Source: Paracoccaceae bacterium (GTDB lineage: Bacteria; Pseudomonadota; Alphaproteobacteria; Rhodobacterales; Rhodobacteraceae). From it: a stretch of 26,500 nucleotides of DNA. Every line of letters starts with the position of its first letter. Position 1 is the first letter of the stretch. Shown in pieces: positions 16,675-24,613 of this stretch. Under the pieces are notes generated by a model. It worked only from the letters and a program-made list of their open reading frames with translations, was not told where the DNA came from and did not search any database. A program made the position numbers and the translations under genes. The DNA lies in contig JABSSB010000126.1 of assembly GCA_013214715.1 (NCBI GenBank), positions 1 to 26,500 of the forward strand, in the 5' to 3' direction.

Positions 16675-16702
16675 CCGGCCCCGCAATGCGGGGCCGGTTT
16701 GC
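16675..16702 (+). terminator. Terminator of the nqrABCDEF operon
   Basis: A perfect 10-bp stem, CCGGCCCCGC (16675-16684) and GCGGGGCCGG (16688-16697), has a 3-base loop and is followed by TTTGCGTTT. It lies between the nqrF stop (16653) and the convergent methyltransferase stop (16711). The T tract is interrupted, but the stem is very stable. Confidence 0.8.
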
Positions 16703-16710
16703 GTTTGGAA

Positions 16711-17817
16711 TTAGGGCAACGGATCAGTGCGATACAAACGCACCTTCAGCCCGCCATGCGCCACCGGCGCGCCGGTCGGCAAGAATGGCAATCCCGTGGC
16801 GCGAGCCAAGCCACCCTCATTCGTGATCAGCCCGACACGCCAGCCGGAAAACTGCTCCATCAGGCGCGTGCCTAGACTGCTATGCAGCGCATAAAGCATG
16901 TTCTTGTTGCCGATCCGCCCACCGTAGGGCGGATTGATCATGACCAAGCCCGGCGGGCCATCCGGCGGTGCGATCTCAGAGACAGGGGCCTTGTGGAACC
17001 TTGTGATCTCGCCCACCCCAGCGCGCTCGGCATTGGCCTTGCTCATCTCAATAGCGCCCGCATCCCGATCTGATCCGTAAAACCGCAGGCCGGTTTGTGT
17101 CCTCCCGTCCCGCCGCAGCCCCGCAAAGGCGTCCGCATCGAAATTGGCCAGGTCTTCCAGCGCAAACCGGCGGGACCGCCCGGGTTGCAGGCCCAGTGCA
17201 ATCTCGGCCGCCTCAATCGGAAAGGTGCCCGATCCGCACATCGGGTCATAGACCGGCTCAGACCCCGAGTACCCGCAGCCACGCAGGAACATCGCAGCCA
17301 GATTTTCGCGCATCGGAGCCTTGTTGACCGCCTGCTTGTGCCCGCGTTTGTGCAACGGCGCACCCGTACTGTCGATCGAGAAGGTGACCATGTCATCTTC
17401 GATCCGCGTCAGCACGCGCAGCGTGGCCTTGTCATCAATTGGGGCGCCCAGTTCTTCGTGTATGGCGCGCGCCACCCGCTGAGTCGCAGCGCCCGCATGA
17501 TAGATGCGCGAAGCTTTGCATGTCGCCTCAACCCGAACCGGCACATCCGGCCGCAACACCGCACCCCAGTCAAACCGACGCGCGCGTTTGTCAAGCTGCG
17601 CCAGATGCATCGCGCGAAACCCGCCAATGCGCACCAGAACACGCACAGCCCCGCGCAGGTCCAGGTTGGCCCGCCAGGCATCCTGCCACGTGCCCTGAAT
17701 TTCCACCCCGCCGGGGCGCTGGCGCGGCTTGGCAAAGCCTGTCGCGCGGCATTCTTCGGCGAGCGTCGGCTCAAGTCCCGGCGCACAGGCAAAAAAGATA
17801 TCCATGTGATCGCTCAT
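16711..17817 (-). CDS. THUMP-domain class I SAM-dependent RNA methyltransferase (RlmL/YpsC N-terminal type)
   Basis: This 368-aa protein has an N-terminal ferredoxin-like/THUMP RNA-binding region (about residues 1-150) and a Rossmann methyltransferase domain. The SAM-binding motif is DPMCGSGTFPIEAAEIALG, the acidic segment is FYGSDRDAGAIEMSKANAE, and the catalytic motif NPPYGGR is characteristic of N6-adenine or N2-guanine methyltransferases. Relatives such as RlmL methylate 23S rRNA guanine; the exact site here is not knowable from sequence. The ATG at 17815-17817 is chosen because AAGGGG precedes it by five bases; the frame extends to a TTG nine codons earlier. It lies 37 bases downstream of the glpR-like gene on the same strand. 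Confidence 0.88.
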   Translation of the reverse strand: MSDHMDIFFACAPGLEPTLAEECRATGFAKPRQRPGGVEIQGTWQDAWRANLDLRGAVRVLVRIGGFRAMHLAQLDKRARRFDWGAVLRPDVPVRVEATCKASRIYHAGAATQRVARAIHEELGAPIDDKATLRVLTRIEDDMVTFSIDSTGAPLHKRGHKQAVNKAPMRENLAAMFLRGCGYSGSEPVYDPMCGSGTFPIEAAEIALGLQPGRSRRFALEDLANFDADAFAGLRRDGRTQTGLRFYGSDRDAGAIEMSKANAERAGVGEITRFHKAPVSEIAPPDGPPGLVMINPPYGGRIGNKNMLYALHSSLGTRLMEQFSGWRVGLITNEGGLARATGLPFLPTGAPVAHGGLKVRLYRTDPLP

Positions 17818-17854
17818 GCCGCCCCTTACACCGCACGCCCTCAAAGGGCGAGGG

Positions 17855-18625
17855 CTAACGCCCCAACCCGGCGGTCACGACCTGCGTGTTCCAGCCCGCC
17901 AGCCGTTGCCGCAGGTCCTTGGGCAACGGCGCATCGGTAAAAAACGTGTCGACCTGCGTCAGGGACGCGATGCGCACCGGGGCATTGCGGGTGAATTTCG
18001 ACTGATCTGCCACCAGAAAGCTCGTCCGCGCATGATCCAGAATGGCGCGGCTGACGGCAACCTCCTGCAAGTCGAAATCCAGAACATCCCCCGAAAGATC
18101 CAAAGCGGAACAGCCGATGACAGCATAATCAAGCTTGAACTGCGCCACCATCGACGCGGTCAGCGCCCCGACCAAAGCCCCATCCGCGCGTCGCAGATGC
18201 CCGCCTGCCACAACAAGATCGCAGCCCGCATTTTGCGACAGGATATTCGCGATGTTGAGGTTATTGGTCACCACCATCAATTCGCGATGCCCCAGAAGGG
18301 CGCGCGCCACAGCTTCGGTCGTGGTGCCGATATTCAGAAACACCGACGCCCCGTCCGGGATCGAGGCCGCGCAGGCCGCTGCGATGGCAGACTTTGCGTG
18401 GGCGTTCAGCCCATCCCGGGCTGCATGGCGTGTGTTTGACACGCCCGACGGCAACACCGCCCCACCATGCACACGTTCCAGCTGCCCATTGGCCGCCAAC
18501 TCGGCCAGATCGCGACGAATCGTCTGCACGGTCACGCCAAAATCTCGGGCCAAGGCCACAACACTCACCCGGCCGCGTTGGCGGGCCAAACGAATGATCT
18601 CCTCCTGTCGGCGTTGTGCTGGCAT
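17855..18625 (-). CDS. glpR: DeoR-family transcriptional regulator, GlpR-like
   Basis: This 256-aa repressor has a DeoR helix-turn-helix at residues 1-57 (RRQEEIIRLARQRGRVSVV, then VTVQTIRRDLAELAANGQLERVHGGAV). A DeoR sensor domain of the sugar-phosphate isomerase fold follows (SVFLNIGTTTEAVARAL and VVTNNLNIANIL). The ATG at 18623-18625 is chosen because GAGG precedes it and the earlier in-frame codons add an atypical cysteine-rich leader. It is divergent from glpD, with inverted half-sites in the gap, so it most likely represses glpD-glpK and itself, with glycerol-3-phosphate as the expected inducer (inference by context). Confidence 0.88.
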   Translation of the reverse strand: MPAQRRQEEIIRLARQRGRVSVVALARDFGVTVQTIRRDLAELAANGQLERVHGGAVLPSGVSNTRHAARDGLNAHAKSAIAAACAASIPDGASVFLNIGTTTEAVARALLGHRELMVVTNNLNIANILSQNAGCDLVVAGGHLRRADGALVGALTASMVAQFKLDYAVIGCSALDLSGDVLDFDLQEVAVSRAILDHARTSFLVADQSKFTRNAPVRIASLTQVDTFFTDAPLPKDLRQRLAGWNTQVVTAGLGR

Positions 18626-18639
18626 GCCTCGTTCTAAGC

Positions 18640-18708
18640 AATGTTCGCTTTTTCGGCAAGGCACGCAAACCGCGCATCATGGCAGTCAAAACGAACATTT
18701 GTTTTGAC
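18640..18708. promoter_or_regulatory. Probable GlpR operator pair between glpR and glpD
   Basis: AATGTTCG (18640-18647) and its exact reverse complement CGAACATT (18692-18699) lie in the glpR-glpD gap, and TGTTCG/CGAACA is the half-site known from E. coli GlpR operators. The second half-site sits inside another perfect palindrome, GTCAAAAC-N8-GTTTTGAC (18685-18708). Its right arm runs into TTGACA (18704-18709), a possible -35 for glpD, although no good -10 follows. The placement suggests control of both divergent genes. Confidence 0.6.
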
Positions 18709-18755
18709 ACGTCGTGACCCGCATGGCCTGTGCCGCACAGACAGAGGAAACGCAT

Positions 18756-20333
18756 ATGTCAGAACAGATCAGCGATATCTTCATCATCGGCGGCGGCATC
18801 AATGGCTGCGGCATCGCCCGGGATGCCGCTGGGCGCGGGTTATCGGTGGTCTTAGCCGAAAAGGACGACCTAGCGCAGCACACATCTTCGGCCTCCACCA
18901 AACTCTTCCATGGCGGGCTGCGCTATCTGGAATATTTCGAGTTTCGGCTGGTGCGCGAGGCGCTGATCGAACGCGAAACCCTGTTGCGCGCAATGCCGCA
19001 TATCTCATGGCCGATGCGCTTTGTGCTGCCCTATCACCGCGACATGCGGTTCGACGGTACGACGCCGACCTCGCGCCTGTTATCGACAGTGATGCCGTGG
19101 ATGAAAGGCCGCCGCCCGGCCTGGCTGATCCGGCTGGGCCTGTTCCTATATGACACGCTGGGTGGGCGGCAGATTTTGCCCGGCACTGCCTCGGTCGACC
19201 TGACGACGGCCGCCGAAGGCACCCCGCTGCAAGACCGCTTTGCCAAGGCTTATGAATACTCTGATTGCTGGGTCGAGGATTCGCGTCTTGTCGTGCTGAA
19301 CGCCCGTGATGCCGAAGCCCGCGGCGCAACCATCCTGACCCAAAGCCGCGTGGTGCGAGCCGAGCGGGACGGTCCAGTCTGGCGTATCGAACTTGAGACC
19401 CCAACTGGGCTGCACGTGTATTATGCCCGGACCTTGATCAACGCAGCAGGCCCCTGGGCGGGGGATGTGATCGGCGGGGTACTTCGGCTAAATAGTCAGG
19501 AAAATGTCCGGCTGGTGCGAGGCAGCCATGTCGTGGTCAAGCGGCTCTTTGATCATGACAAAGCCTATTTCCTGCAGGGCACAGACGGGCGGATCATTTT
19601 TGCCATTCCCTATGAGCAGGATTTCACTCTGATCGGCACCACCGATGCCGACCATTCCGATCCATCGACCAAACCCCACTGCACTGACGAAGAACGCGAT
19701 TACCTCCTGGACTTTGCCAACCACTATTTTGACCGCCAGCTGACCGCCGATGACGTCGTCTGGACCTATTCCGGGGTGCGCCCGCTCTATGATGATGGGG
19801 CACGATCGGCCACGGCCGCCACGCGGGATTATGTGCTGACTGTCGATCAAGACCGCGGCGCACCGGTGCTGAATGTCTTTGGCGGCAAAATCACCACCTA
19901 TCGCCGGCTGGCGGAAAGTGCCTTGGAAAAGCTGGCGCCGCATCTGCGTCACATGACATCGCCCTGGACAGCCGGTGTTGCGCTGCCCGGTGGCGATTTT
20001 CCGGTCGATGGCGCGGCAGCGCTCAAGGCGCGGCTGATAGAGGCGTATCCCTTCCTTGATGACACATGGGCGGCGCGGCTGGTCAGGGCCTATGGCACCG
20101 AAGCATTCGAGATATTGGCAGGCGCCAAGACCCCGTCTGATCTTGGCCGCGATTTTGGCGGCACCTTGACCGAAGCCGAACTACGCTGGCTGATGCAGCG
20201 CGAATATGCGAAAGGCGCCGATGATGTGCTATGGCGACGCAGCAAGCTCGGTCTTCGGCTCTCAAAGGCGCAGGCGCAGGCGCTTGACGATTGGATGACC
20301 GGGGCGCCTGATACATCGCAAGCGGCGGAATAA
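18756..20333 (+). CDS. glpD: Aerobic glycerol-3-phosphate dehydrogenase
   Basis: This 525-aa membrane-associated flavoenzyme oxidises sn-glycerol-3-phosphate to dihydroxyacetone phosphate and reduces quinone. The FAD-binding motif is GGGINGCGIARDAAGRG (G12, G14, G17), followed by SSASTKLFHGGLRYLEYFEF and EALIERE, both family signatures. Further on are INAAGPWAG, TDADHSDPSTKPHCTDEE, SGVRPL and VFGGKITTYRRLAE. The ATG at 18756 is chosen because GAGGAA lies nine bases before it; the longer frame lacks a site. glpK follows 27 bases downstream. The gene is divergent from glpR. No glycerol facilitator gene is present in the window. Confidence 0.96.
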   Translation: MSEQISDIFIIGGGINGCGIARDAAGRGLSVVLAEKDDLAQHTSSASTKLFHGGLRYLEYFEFRLVREALIERETLLRAMPHISWPMRFVLPYHRDMRFDGTTPTSRLLSTVMPWMKGRRPAWLIRLGLFLYDTLGGRQILPGTASVDLTTAAEGTPLQDRFAKAYEYSDCWVEDSRLVVLNARDAEARGATILTQSRVVRAERDGPVWRIELETPTGLHVYYARTLINAAGPWAGDVIGGVLRLNSQENVRLVRGSHVVVKRLFDHDKAYFLQGTDGRIIFAIPYEQDFTLIGTTDADHSDPSTKPHCTDEERDYLLDFANHYFDRQLTADDVVWTYSGVRPLYDDGARSATAATRDYVLTVDQDRGAPVLNVFGGKITTYRRLAESALEKLAPHLRHMTSPWTAGVALPGGDFPVDGAAALKARLIEAYPFLDDTWAARLVRAYGTEAFEILAGAKTPSDLGRDFGGTLTEAELRWLMQREYAKGADDVLWRRSKLGLRLSKAQAQALDDWMTGAPDTSQAAE

Positions 20334-20360
20334 CCGCAAGACAAAACGGGAGGAGTACCG

Positions 20361-21848
20361 ATGCGCTATACCTTGGCCATCGATCAGGGCACCACATCCA
20401 GCCGGGCGATCCTGTTTGACGAAAATCTGCAGATCAAGGCGGTCGCGCAGGAAGAATTCCCCCAGCACTACCCGGCCTCGGGCTGGGTTGAACATGACCC
20501 GGCGGATCTGTGGTCAACCACCGCAGGCACCTGCCGCGGCGCCATCGAACGTGCCGGTGCGCAGCCCGAAGATATCGTGGCCATCGGCATCACCAACCAG
20601 CGCGAAACCACGTTGGTTTGGGACCGCAAGACCGGAGAGCCGATTCACAACGCCATCGTCTGGCAAGATCGCCGCACCGCCAACCTGTGCCGCTCCCTGC
20701 GCGAGGCCGGGCACGAACCGATGATTACGCAGGCCACCGGCCTGCTGCTCGATCCGTATTTTTCGGGCACGAAACTGGCGTGGATCCTCGACAATGTGGA
20801 CGGCGCCCGCGCCCGCGCAGAGGCCGGAGAACTGGTTTTCGGCACAGTCGACAGTTTCCTGATCTGGCGTCTGACAGGCGGGGCGCAGCATGTGACCGAT
20901 GCAACCAACGCCGCGCGAACGCTGCTTTATGACATCCGCAAAGGCGCGTGGAGCACCGAGATTTGCGACCTGCTGAACATCCCCATGGCCATGCTGCCCG
21001 AGGTGCGCGACAGCGCAGGCCTGTTCGGCCAATCCCGCCCGGATCTGTTCGGGCGCGAAATCCCGATCATGGGTGTTGCGGGCGACCAGCAGGCCGCCAC
21101 CGTCGGGCAGGCCTGTTTCGCACCCGGCATGTTGAAATCCACCTATGGCACCGGATGCTTTGCTCTGCTCAACACGGGCGACACGCCGGTTATGTCGAAA
21201 AACCGCCTGTTGACGACGATTGCCTATCAGCTTGACGGCAAACCGACCTACGCGCTTGAAGGGTCGATCTTCATCGCGGGCGCCGTGGTGCAATGGCTCC
21301 GCGATGGCCTGAAGCTGATCCGCCAGGCGCCCGAGACACAAAGCATGGCCCAGGCCGCGGCAGATGAGCAAGAGGTTATCCTTGTGCCCGCCTTCACCGG
21401 TCTGGGCGCGCCTTATTGGGCGCCGGACTGTCGCGGCGCGATCTATGGGCTGACCCGCAACTCCGGGCCGAATGAATTTGCCCGCGCCGCTTTGGAAAGC
21501 GTGGGCTTCCAGACCCGCGACCTGCTGGAGGCCATGCAGGCCGACTGGGGCGCTGACGGGGGCGAAGCCGTCTTGCGTGTCGATGGTGGGATGAGCGCGA
21601 GCGATTGGACCATGCAATTCCTCGCAGATATTCTGGGCGCGCCTGTGGACCGGCCAAAGGTTCTGGAAACCACAGCTTTGGGAGCCGCATGGCTCGCCGG
21701 GATGCAGACGGGCCTCTATCCCGGACAGCAGGAATTCACACAAAGCTGGGCTCTTGAACGCCGGTTTGATCCGGTGATGAGCGACGCAGAGCGCGACACC
21801 CGTTACGCCGCTTGGCAGCGTGCGGTTCAGGCAACCTTATCGGCCTGA
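20361..21848 (+). CDS. glpK: Glycerol kinase
   Basis: This 495-aa FGGY-family kinase converts glycerol and ATP to glycerol-3-phosphate. The N-terminus RYTLAIDQGTTSSRAILFD carries the phosphate-binding DQGTTSSR, and GWVEHDP, ITNQRETT, WQDRRT, DSFLIWRLTGG and TYGTGCFAL are all typical. The C-terminal FGGY-type segment is RVDGGMSASDWTMQFLADIL. GGGAGGAG provides a strong ribosome binding site. It is the second gene of the glpD-glpK unit. Its stop lies only 7 bases from the end of a convergent disrupted gene, and no terminator is visible there. Confidence 0.97.
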   Translation: MRYTLAIDQGTTSSRAILFDENLQIKAVAQEEFPQHYPASGWVEHDPADLWSTTAGTCRGAIERAGAQPEDIVAIGITNQRETTLVWDRKTGEPIHNAIVWQDRRTANLCRSLREAGHEPMITQATGLLLDPYFSGTKLAWILDNVDGARARAEAGELVFGTVDSFLIWRLTGGAQHVTDATNAARTLLYDIRKGAWSTEICDLLNIPMAMLPEVRDSAGLFGQSRPDLFGREIPIMGVAGDQQAATVGQACFAPGMLKSTYGTGCFALLNTGDTPVMSKNRLLTTIAYQLDGKPTYALEGSIFIAGAVVQWLRDGLKLIRQAPETQSMAQAAADEQEVILVPAFTGLGAPYWAPDCRGAIYGLTRNSGPNEFARAALESVGFQTRDLLEAMQADWGADGGEAVLRVDGGMSASDWTMQFLADILGAPVDRPKVLETTALGAAWLAGMQTGLYPGQQEFTQSWALERRFDPVMSDAERDTRYAAWQRAVQATLSA

Positions 21849-21855
21849 CCCGGAG

Positions 21856-23024
21856 CTATTTGCGGCGAAACCGGCCCCAAAATCCCTGTTTTTCCGGAGC
21901 CACCGCAGCAATTTGGTTTTCGCGATCCGGCCCAAGCGGCGCGGCGCCCATATCATAGGGATGCGGCGGGGCTGCCCCCATCTCGGGCGGGGAACCATGT
22001 CCGGGTGGATAGGTTGGTGCTTGCGGGTATCCCTGTGGACCTACCGGCACAGCCCCATAGGCCGGAGGCGGCATCGGCCCCGGCACTTGCGGGGCCTGGG
22101 CCGGAGCCATCGCTTGAACAACCGGCTGAAAAAAGCCGGTTGTAGACCCGGCGGCGGCGCTACGGGCTGCGGCGATGTTGGGAACGGCGCTTGAGGCGCA
22201 ACCGGCTCAATCAGGTCTGGCATCCAGGCCGCCGCACCGGTGTCCACCAATGCCTCATCCGCCGCGTCCAGATCATCCAACAGCGCGTTCAACACGGCTT
22301 CAAGCCGTTGCACTCTTGCGTGGCCGCGCAGGATGTCGCGCCGGAGCGTCCGGATCTCACCCTGCGGCTGTCGGATCGACGGCGCGCGAGCCTGCGGGGC
22401 GTCGATATCCACGCGATCCGATGACAGCTCCGCGGCGCGGCGCAACTGGCGGGCCACCAACTGATCCCTAAGCGCATCAACTGCCGCGTCATTGCCATCA
22501 AGAAGCGCCGCGCCATAGCGCCGGGCCATGTCATCAATGTCCAGCGCCGCACCACGGCCCAGGGTCAACAGCTCCAGATGCGCGTCCAACTCTGCCGCAG
22601 CTGCATCATCGCGCAGGGCTTCGGCGGCGATCAGAGCGGGCACACCATCGAAAGAAATCGACCGCAGATAGTTTTGTGGCGCCGCTGCAGCTGCGAGCCC
22701 AAGAGTGTCGATCAGGAAGAACGGATCGTTCAGGGCGCTGTCGTAATCCATCAGACGCATATCATGGACCCGCTGCTCCAAGCGCTGCGCCTCTTCCATC
22801 CAGTCCTACAAGGCCGCGCTTGGCAGACGCCCCTTTGTGATGGCCTGTGCGACATAAGACTGGGCCGATGGCCAAAGGGCCGCCACCAAACCTTGCGAGG
22901 TTTCGGGGATCGCGGACAAAAAGCACAAGCCATCGGTCTGTCGCACCCAATCTGGCAGCGCCAAACCATCAGGCACCCATAGGTTTACACCTGAGCTGGC
23001 CGTGTCTGGTATCGCGTCAGACAT
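21856..23024 (-). pseudogene. Disrupted gene of unknown function (in-frame TAG and one frameshift)
   Basis: Three adjoining open segments read as one protein of about 390 codons. Segment 1 (23024 down to 22809, MSDAIPDTASSGVNLWVPDG...) ends at TAG 22806-22808. The same frame continues as DWMEEAQRLEQRVHDMRLMD to about 22130. There the frame must shift by -1 at a T6 run (22129-22134), after which a Pro/Ala/Gly-rich tail follows, ending EKQGFWGRFRRK at 21856. The first part is acidic and helical, with a likely coiled coil (QGEIRTLRRDILRG...LNALLDDLDAAD). AAGGA eight bases before the ATG at 23022-23024 supports that start. I do not recognise the family. Alternatively the ATG at 22799, which has AGGA four bases upstream, starts a separate coupled gene. 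Confidence 0.6.
22118..22143 (-). other. Hairpin with U6C slippery heptamer at the frameshift point
   Basis: A perfect 10-bp stem (ACAACCGGCT at 22118-22127 and AGCCGGTTGT at 22134-22143) encloses a 6-base loop. On the coding (minus) strand the loop spans the homopolymer at which the reading frame changes. The codons read GCT TTT TTC, so the heptamer T TTT TTC is in the phase of a -1 slippery site. A single-base deletion in the T run explains the shift more simply. Confidence 0.55.
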
Positions 23025-23138
23025 TCTGCCCATCCTTGACCTGCCCCGATCTTGTATCGGGAATATAGCGCTTCCAGATTTGCCCGATTAAAGCATATCT
23101 GCAACATAAAGCGGGGATCTGACTGGAAACTATCGGGA
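23025..23138. other. Intergenic region between the disrupted gene and the tRNA
   Basis: This gap of 114 bases lies downstream of tRNA-Leu on the minus strand and upstream of the disrupted gene. Apart from the AAGGA ribosome binding site near 23032, I see no hairpin with a T run and no clear promoter pair. Confidence 0.3.
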
Positions 23139-23225
23139 TGGTGCCCAGGAGAGGACTCGAACCTCCACGTCCATACGGACACTAGCACCTGAAGCTAGCG
23201 CGTCTACCAATTCCGCCACCTGGGC
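23139..23225 (-). tRNA. tRNA-Leu (anticodon CAG)
   Basis: An 87-base tRNA reads on the minus strand from GCCCAGG at 23225 to an encoded CCA at 23139-23141. The acceptor stem GCCCAGG/CCTGGGC pairs fully. The D arm is TGGCGGAATTGGTAGACGC. The anticodon stem CTAGC/GCTAG holds the loop TTCAGGT with anticodon CAG. A long variable arm (TGTCCGTATGGACG) and the T arm GGTTCGAGTCC complete a class II leucine tRNA. It looks intact although the protein genes on both sides are broken. Confidence 0.97.
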
Positions 23226-23298
23226 CAGTGTCGTGCGGCGCGATCTACGCCCCCCCGACAAAAGAGTCAAACAGGTTTCTTTGCTTTTTGAGCAGGCG

Positions 23299-23953
23299 TC
23301 AAAGCTGCATTTCGGGCCCGTCCCCGTCGATCAGCAGCGTTGCAGCGGTGGCGGTCTTGACCTCCTCCACAGGCACGCCGGGCGCGCGTTCGCGCAGGAT
23401 CAGATCGGCCTCAAAGGGTTCAATCATGGCCATATCGGTCACGATCAGACTGACGCGCCGTTCGGCTGTCAGGGGCAGCGTGCAGTCCGACACGATTTTG
23501 GGCACGCCTGTCTGCGTGTGGACCATCGCCACGACCACCCGGTTCGCGCCCGCAACCAGATCCATCGCACCGCCCATGCCCGGCACCATCTTGCCCGGCA
23601 CGACCCAATTGGCCAGATCGCCGCGCTCATCCACCTGCAGGCCGCCCAGAACCGTCAAATCCAGATGTCCGCCCCGGATCAGACCAAAGCTCATCGCAGG
23701 GTCGATCGAAGCCGCGCCAGGAATAGCCGTGATGGCCCCGCCGCCCGCATCGGTCAGATCCGGGGTCTTCCATGCCTTCGGGCGGGCGCGCGCCCGGACC
23801 GATCACGCCGTTTTCGGCCTGAAAGAAAACATACACATCCGGCGGCAGATGATTGGCCACCAGCGACGGCAGCCCGATGCCCAGATTGACCAATGTGTCG
23901 GGTTTCACCTCTTGCGCCACGCGCTGCGCGATCAGGGTTTTCGAATTGCTCAT
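23299..23953 (-). pseudogene. atoA: CoA-transferase subunit B (AtoA-like), frameshifted
   Basis: This is the beta subunit of a 3-oxoacid/acetate CoA-transferase, which moves CoA between acyl groups. The first frame runs from ATG 23953 through VNLGIGLPSLVANHLP and AENGVIG, whose glutamate is the expected catalytic residue, to about 23766. The correct frame then resumes as DPDLTDAGGGAITAIPGAAS, MSFGLIRGGHLD, LGGLQVDERGDLANWVVPG and KMVPGMGGAMDLV to the stop at 23299. One extra G in the G4 run 23762-23765 accounts for the break; removing it gives 217 aa, matching E. coli AtoA in length. The start overlaps the atoD stop (ATGA) and has AAAGGG before it. It could be a true pseudogene or a sequencing error. 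Confidence 0.85.
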
Positions 23954-24603
23954 GACGCCGCCCTTTCCAGAAGATGTGTCACGATAACGCCCGGCGTCTT
24001 CACCGCGCCGGGTGAGATCACGCCAATCGGCACGATCATCTGCGGCTTGGCAATCACAACATCCGCCGCCATCGCCAGGATCGGATTGAAGTTATGCGCC
24101 GTCAGCGCATGTTCGAGAGTGCCGACATAGCCCGCCTGCCGCGCCCCGATCAGAGCCACATCAGCCTTCAGAGGTGTTTCGAGCAGGAAGGGTTTTCCGT
24201 CCACCTCAACCACCTGCTTGCCCTCGGCCACCGACATGCCGACGCCCGTGGCCATCGGCCCCGTCCAACCCATCGCCCGCCGCGCGAATGCGTTCGACAA
24301 GCGTACCCTGCGGCACAAGGTTCACCTCGATCTCTTCGATGATCATCTGACGCTGCGTTTGCGGGTTCAAACCGATGTATGAGGTATAGAGCCGCGTGAT
24401 TGCCCGCGCTTCGATCAACTTACCGATCCCCACGCCCGGCATCGCCGTGTCATTGTCGATTGCCGTCAGGTCCTTAGCCCCGCGCGCCACAAGCGCGTCG
24501 ATGATCCGATGCGGAGAGCCCACGCCCATGAACCCGCCACTATGCACGGTGGCCCGTCCGTCACCAGCTCAGCTGCGGCCTCTGGTTTGATGGCTGTCTT
24601 CAT
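23950..24603 (-). pseudogene. atoD: CoA-transferase subunit A (AtoD-like), two compensating frameshifts
   Basis: This is the alpha subunit of the acetate/acetoacetate CoA-transferase. The natural start is ATG 24601-24603 (MKTAIKPEAAAELVTDG), with GGGAGGG before it, 10 bases after ackA. The frame breaks at a CCC run (24553-24555), where one base seems missing. VHSGGFMGVGSPHRIIDAL, AIDNDTAMPGVGIGKLIEA and LVPQGTLVERIRA then follow in another frame. It returns to the first frame after a C4 run (24259-24262) with one apparently extra base, giving MATGVGMSVAEGKQVV, LKADVALIGARQAG, NFNPILAMAADVV and TPGVIVTHLLERAAS. The two shifts cancel, so the total is 217 codons, normal for AtoD. About 98 codons lie in the wrong frame, so the sequence as given cannot make the protein. 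Confidence 0.85.
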
Positions 24604-24613
24604 CCGTCCCTCC

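Noticed and set aside
17837..17849. GCCCT-CAA-AGGGC hairpin between glpR and the methyltransferase gene
   Set aside because: A 5-bp stem without a T run is too weak to call a terminator, and the gap is only 37 bases.
20514..21743. Long minus-strand frame (409 codons) inside glpK
   Set aside because: It is a shadow of the conserved glycerol kinase, with no family features or ribosome binding site.
23228..24130. Plus-strand frame of 300 codons opposite atoA and atoD
   Set aside because: It survives because the real genes on the minus strand are frameshifted and GC-rich; its translation has no recognisable motif, while both minus-strand genes do.
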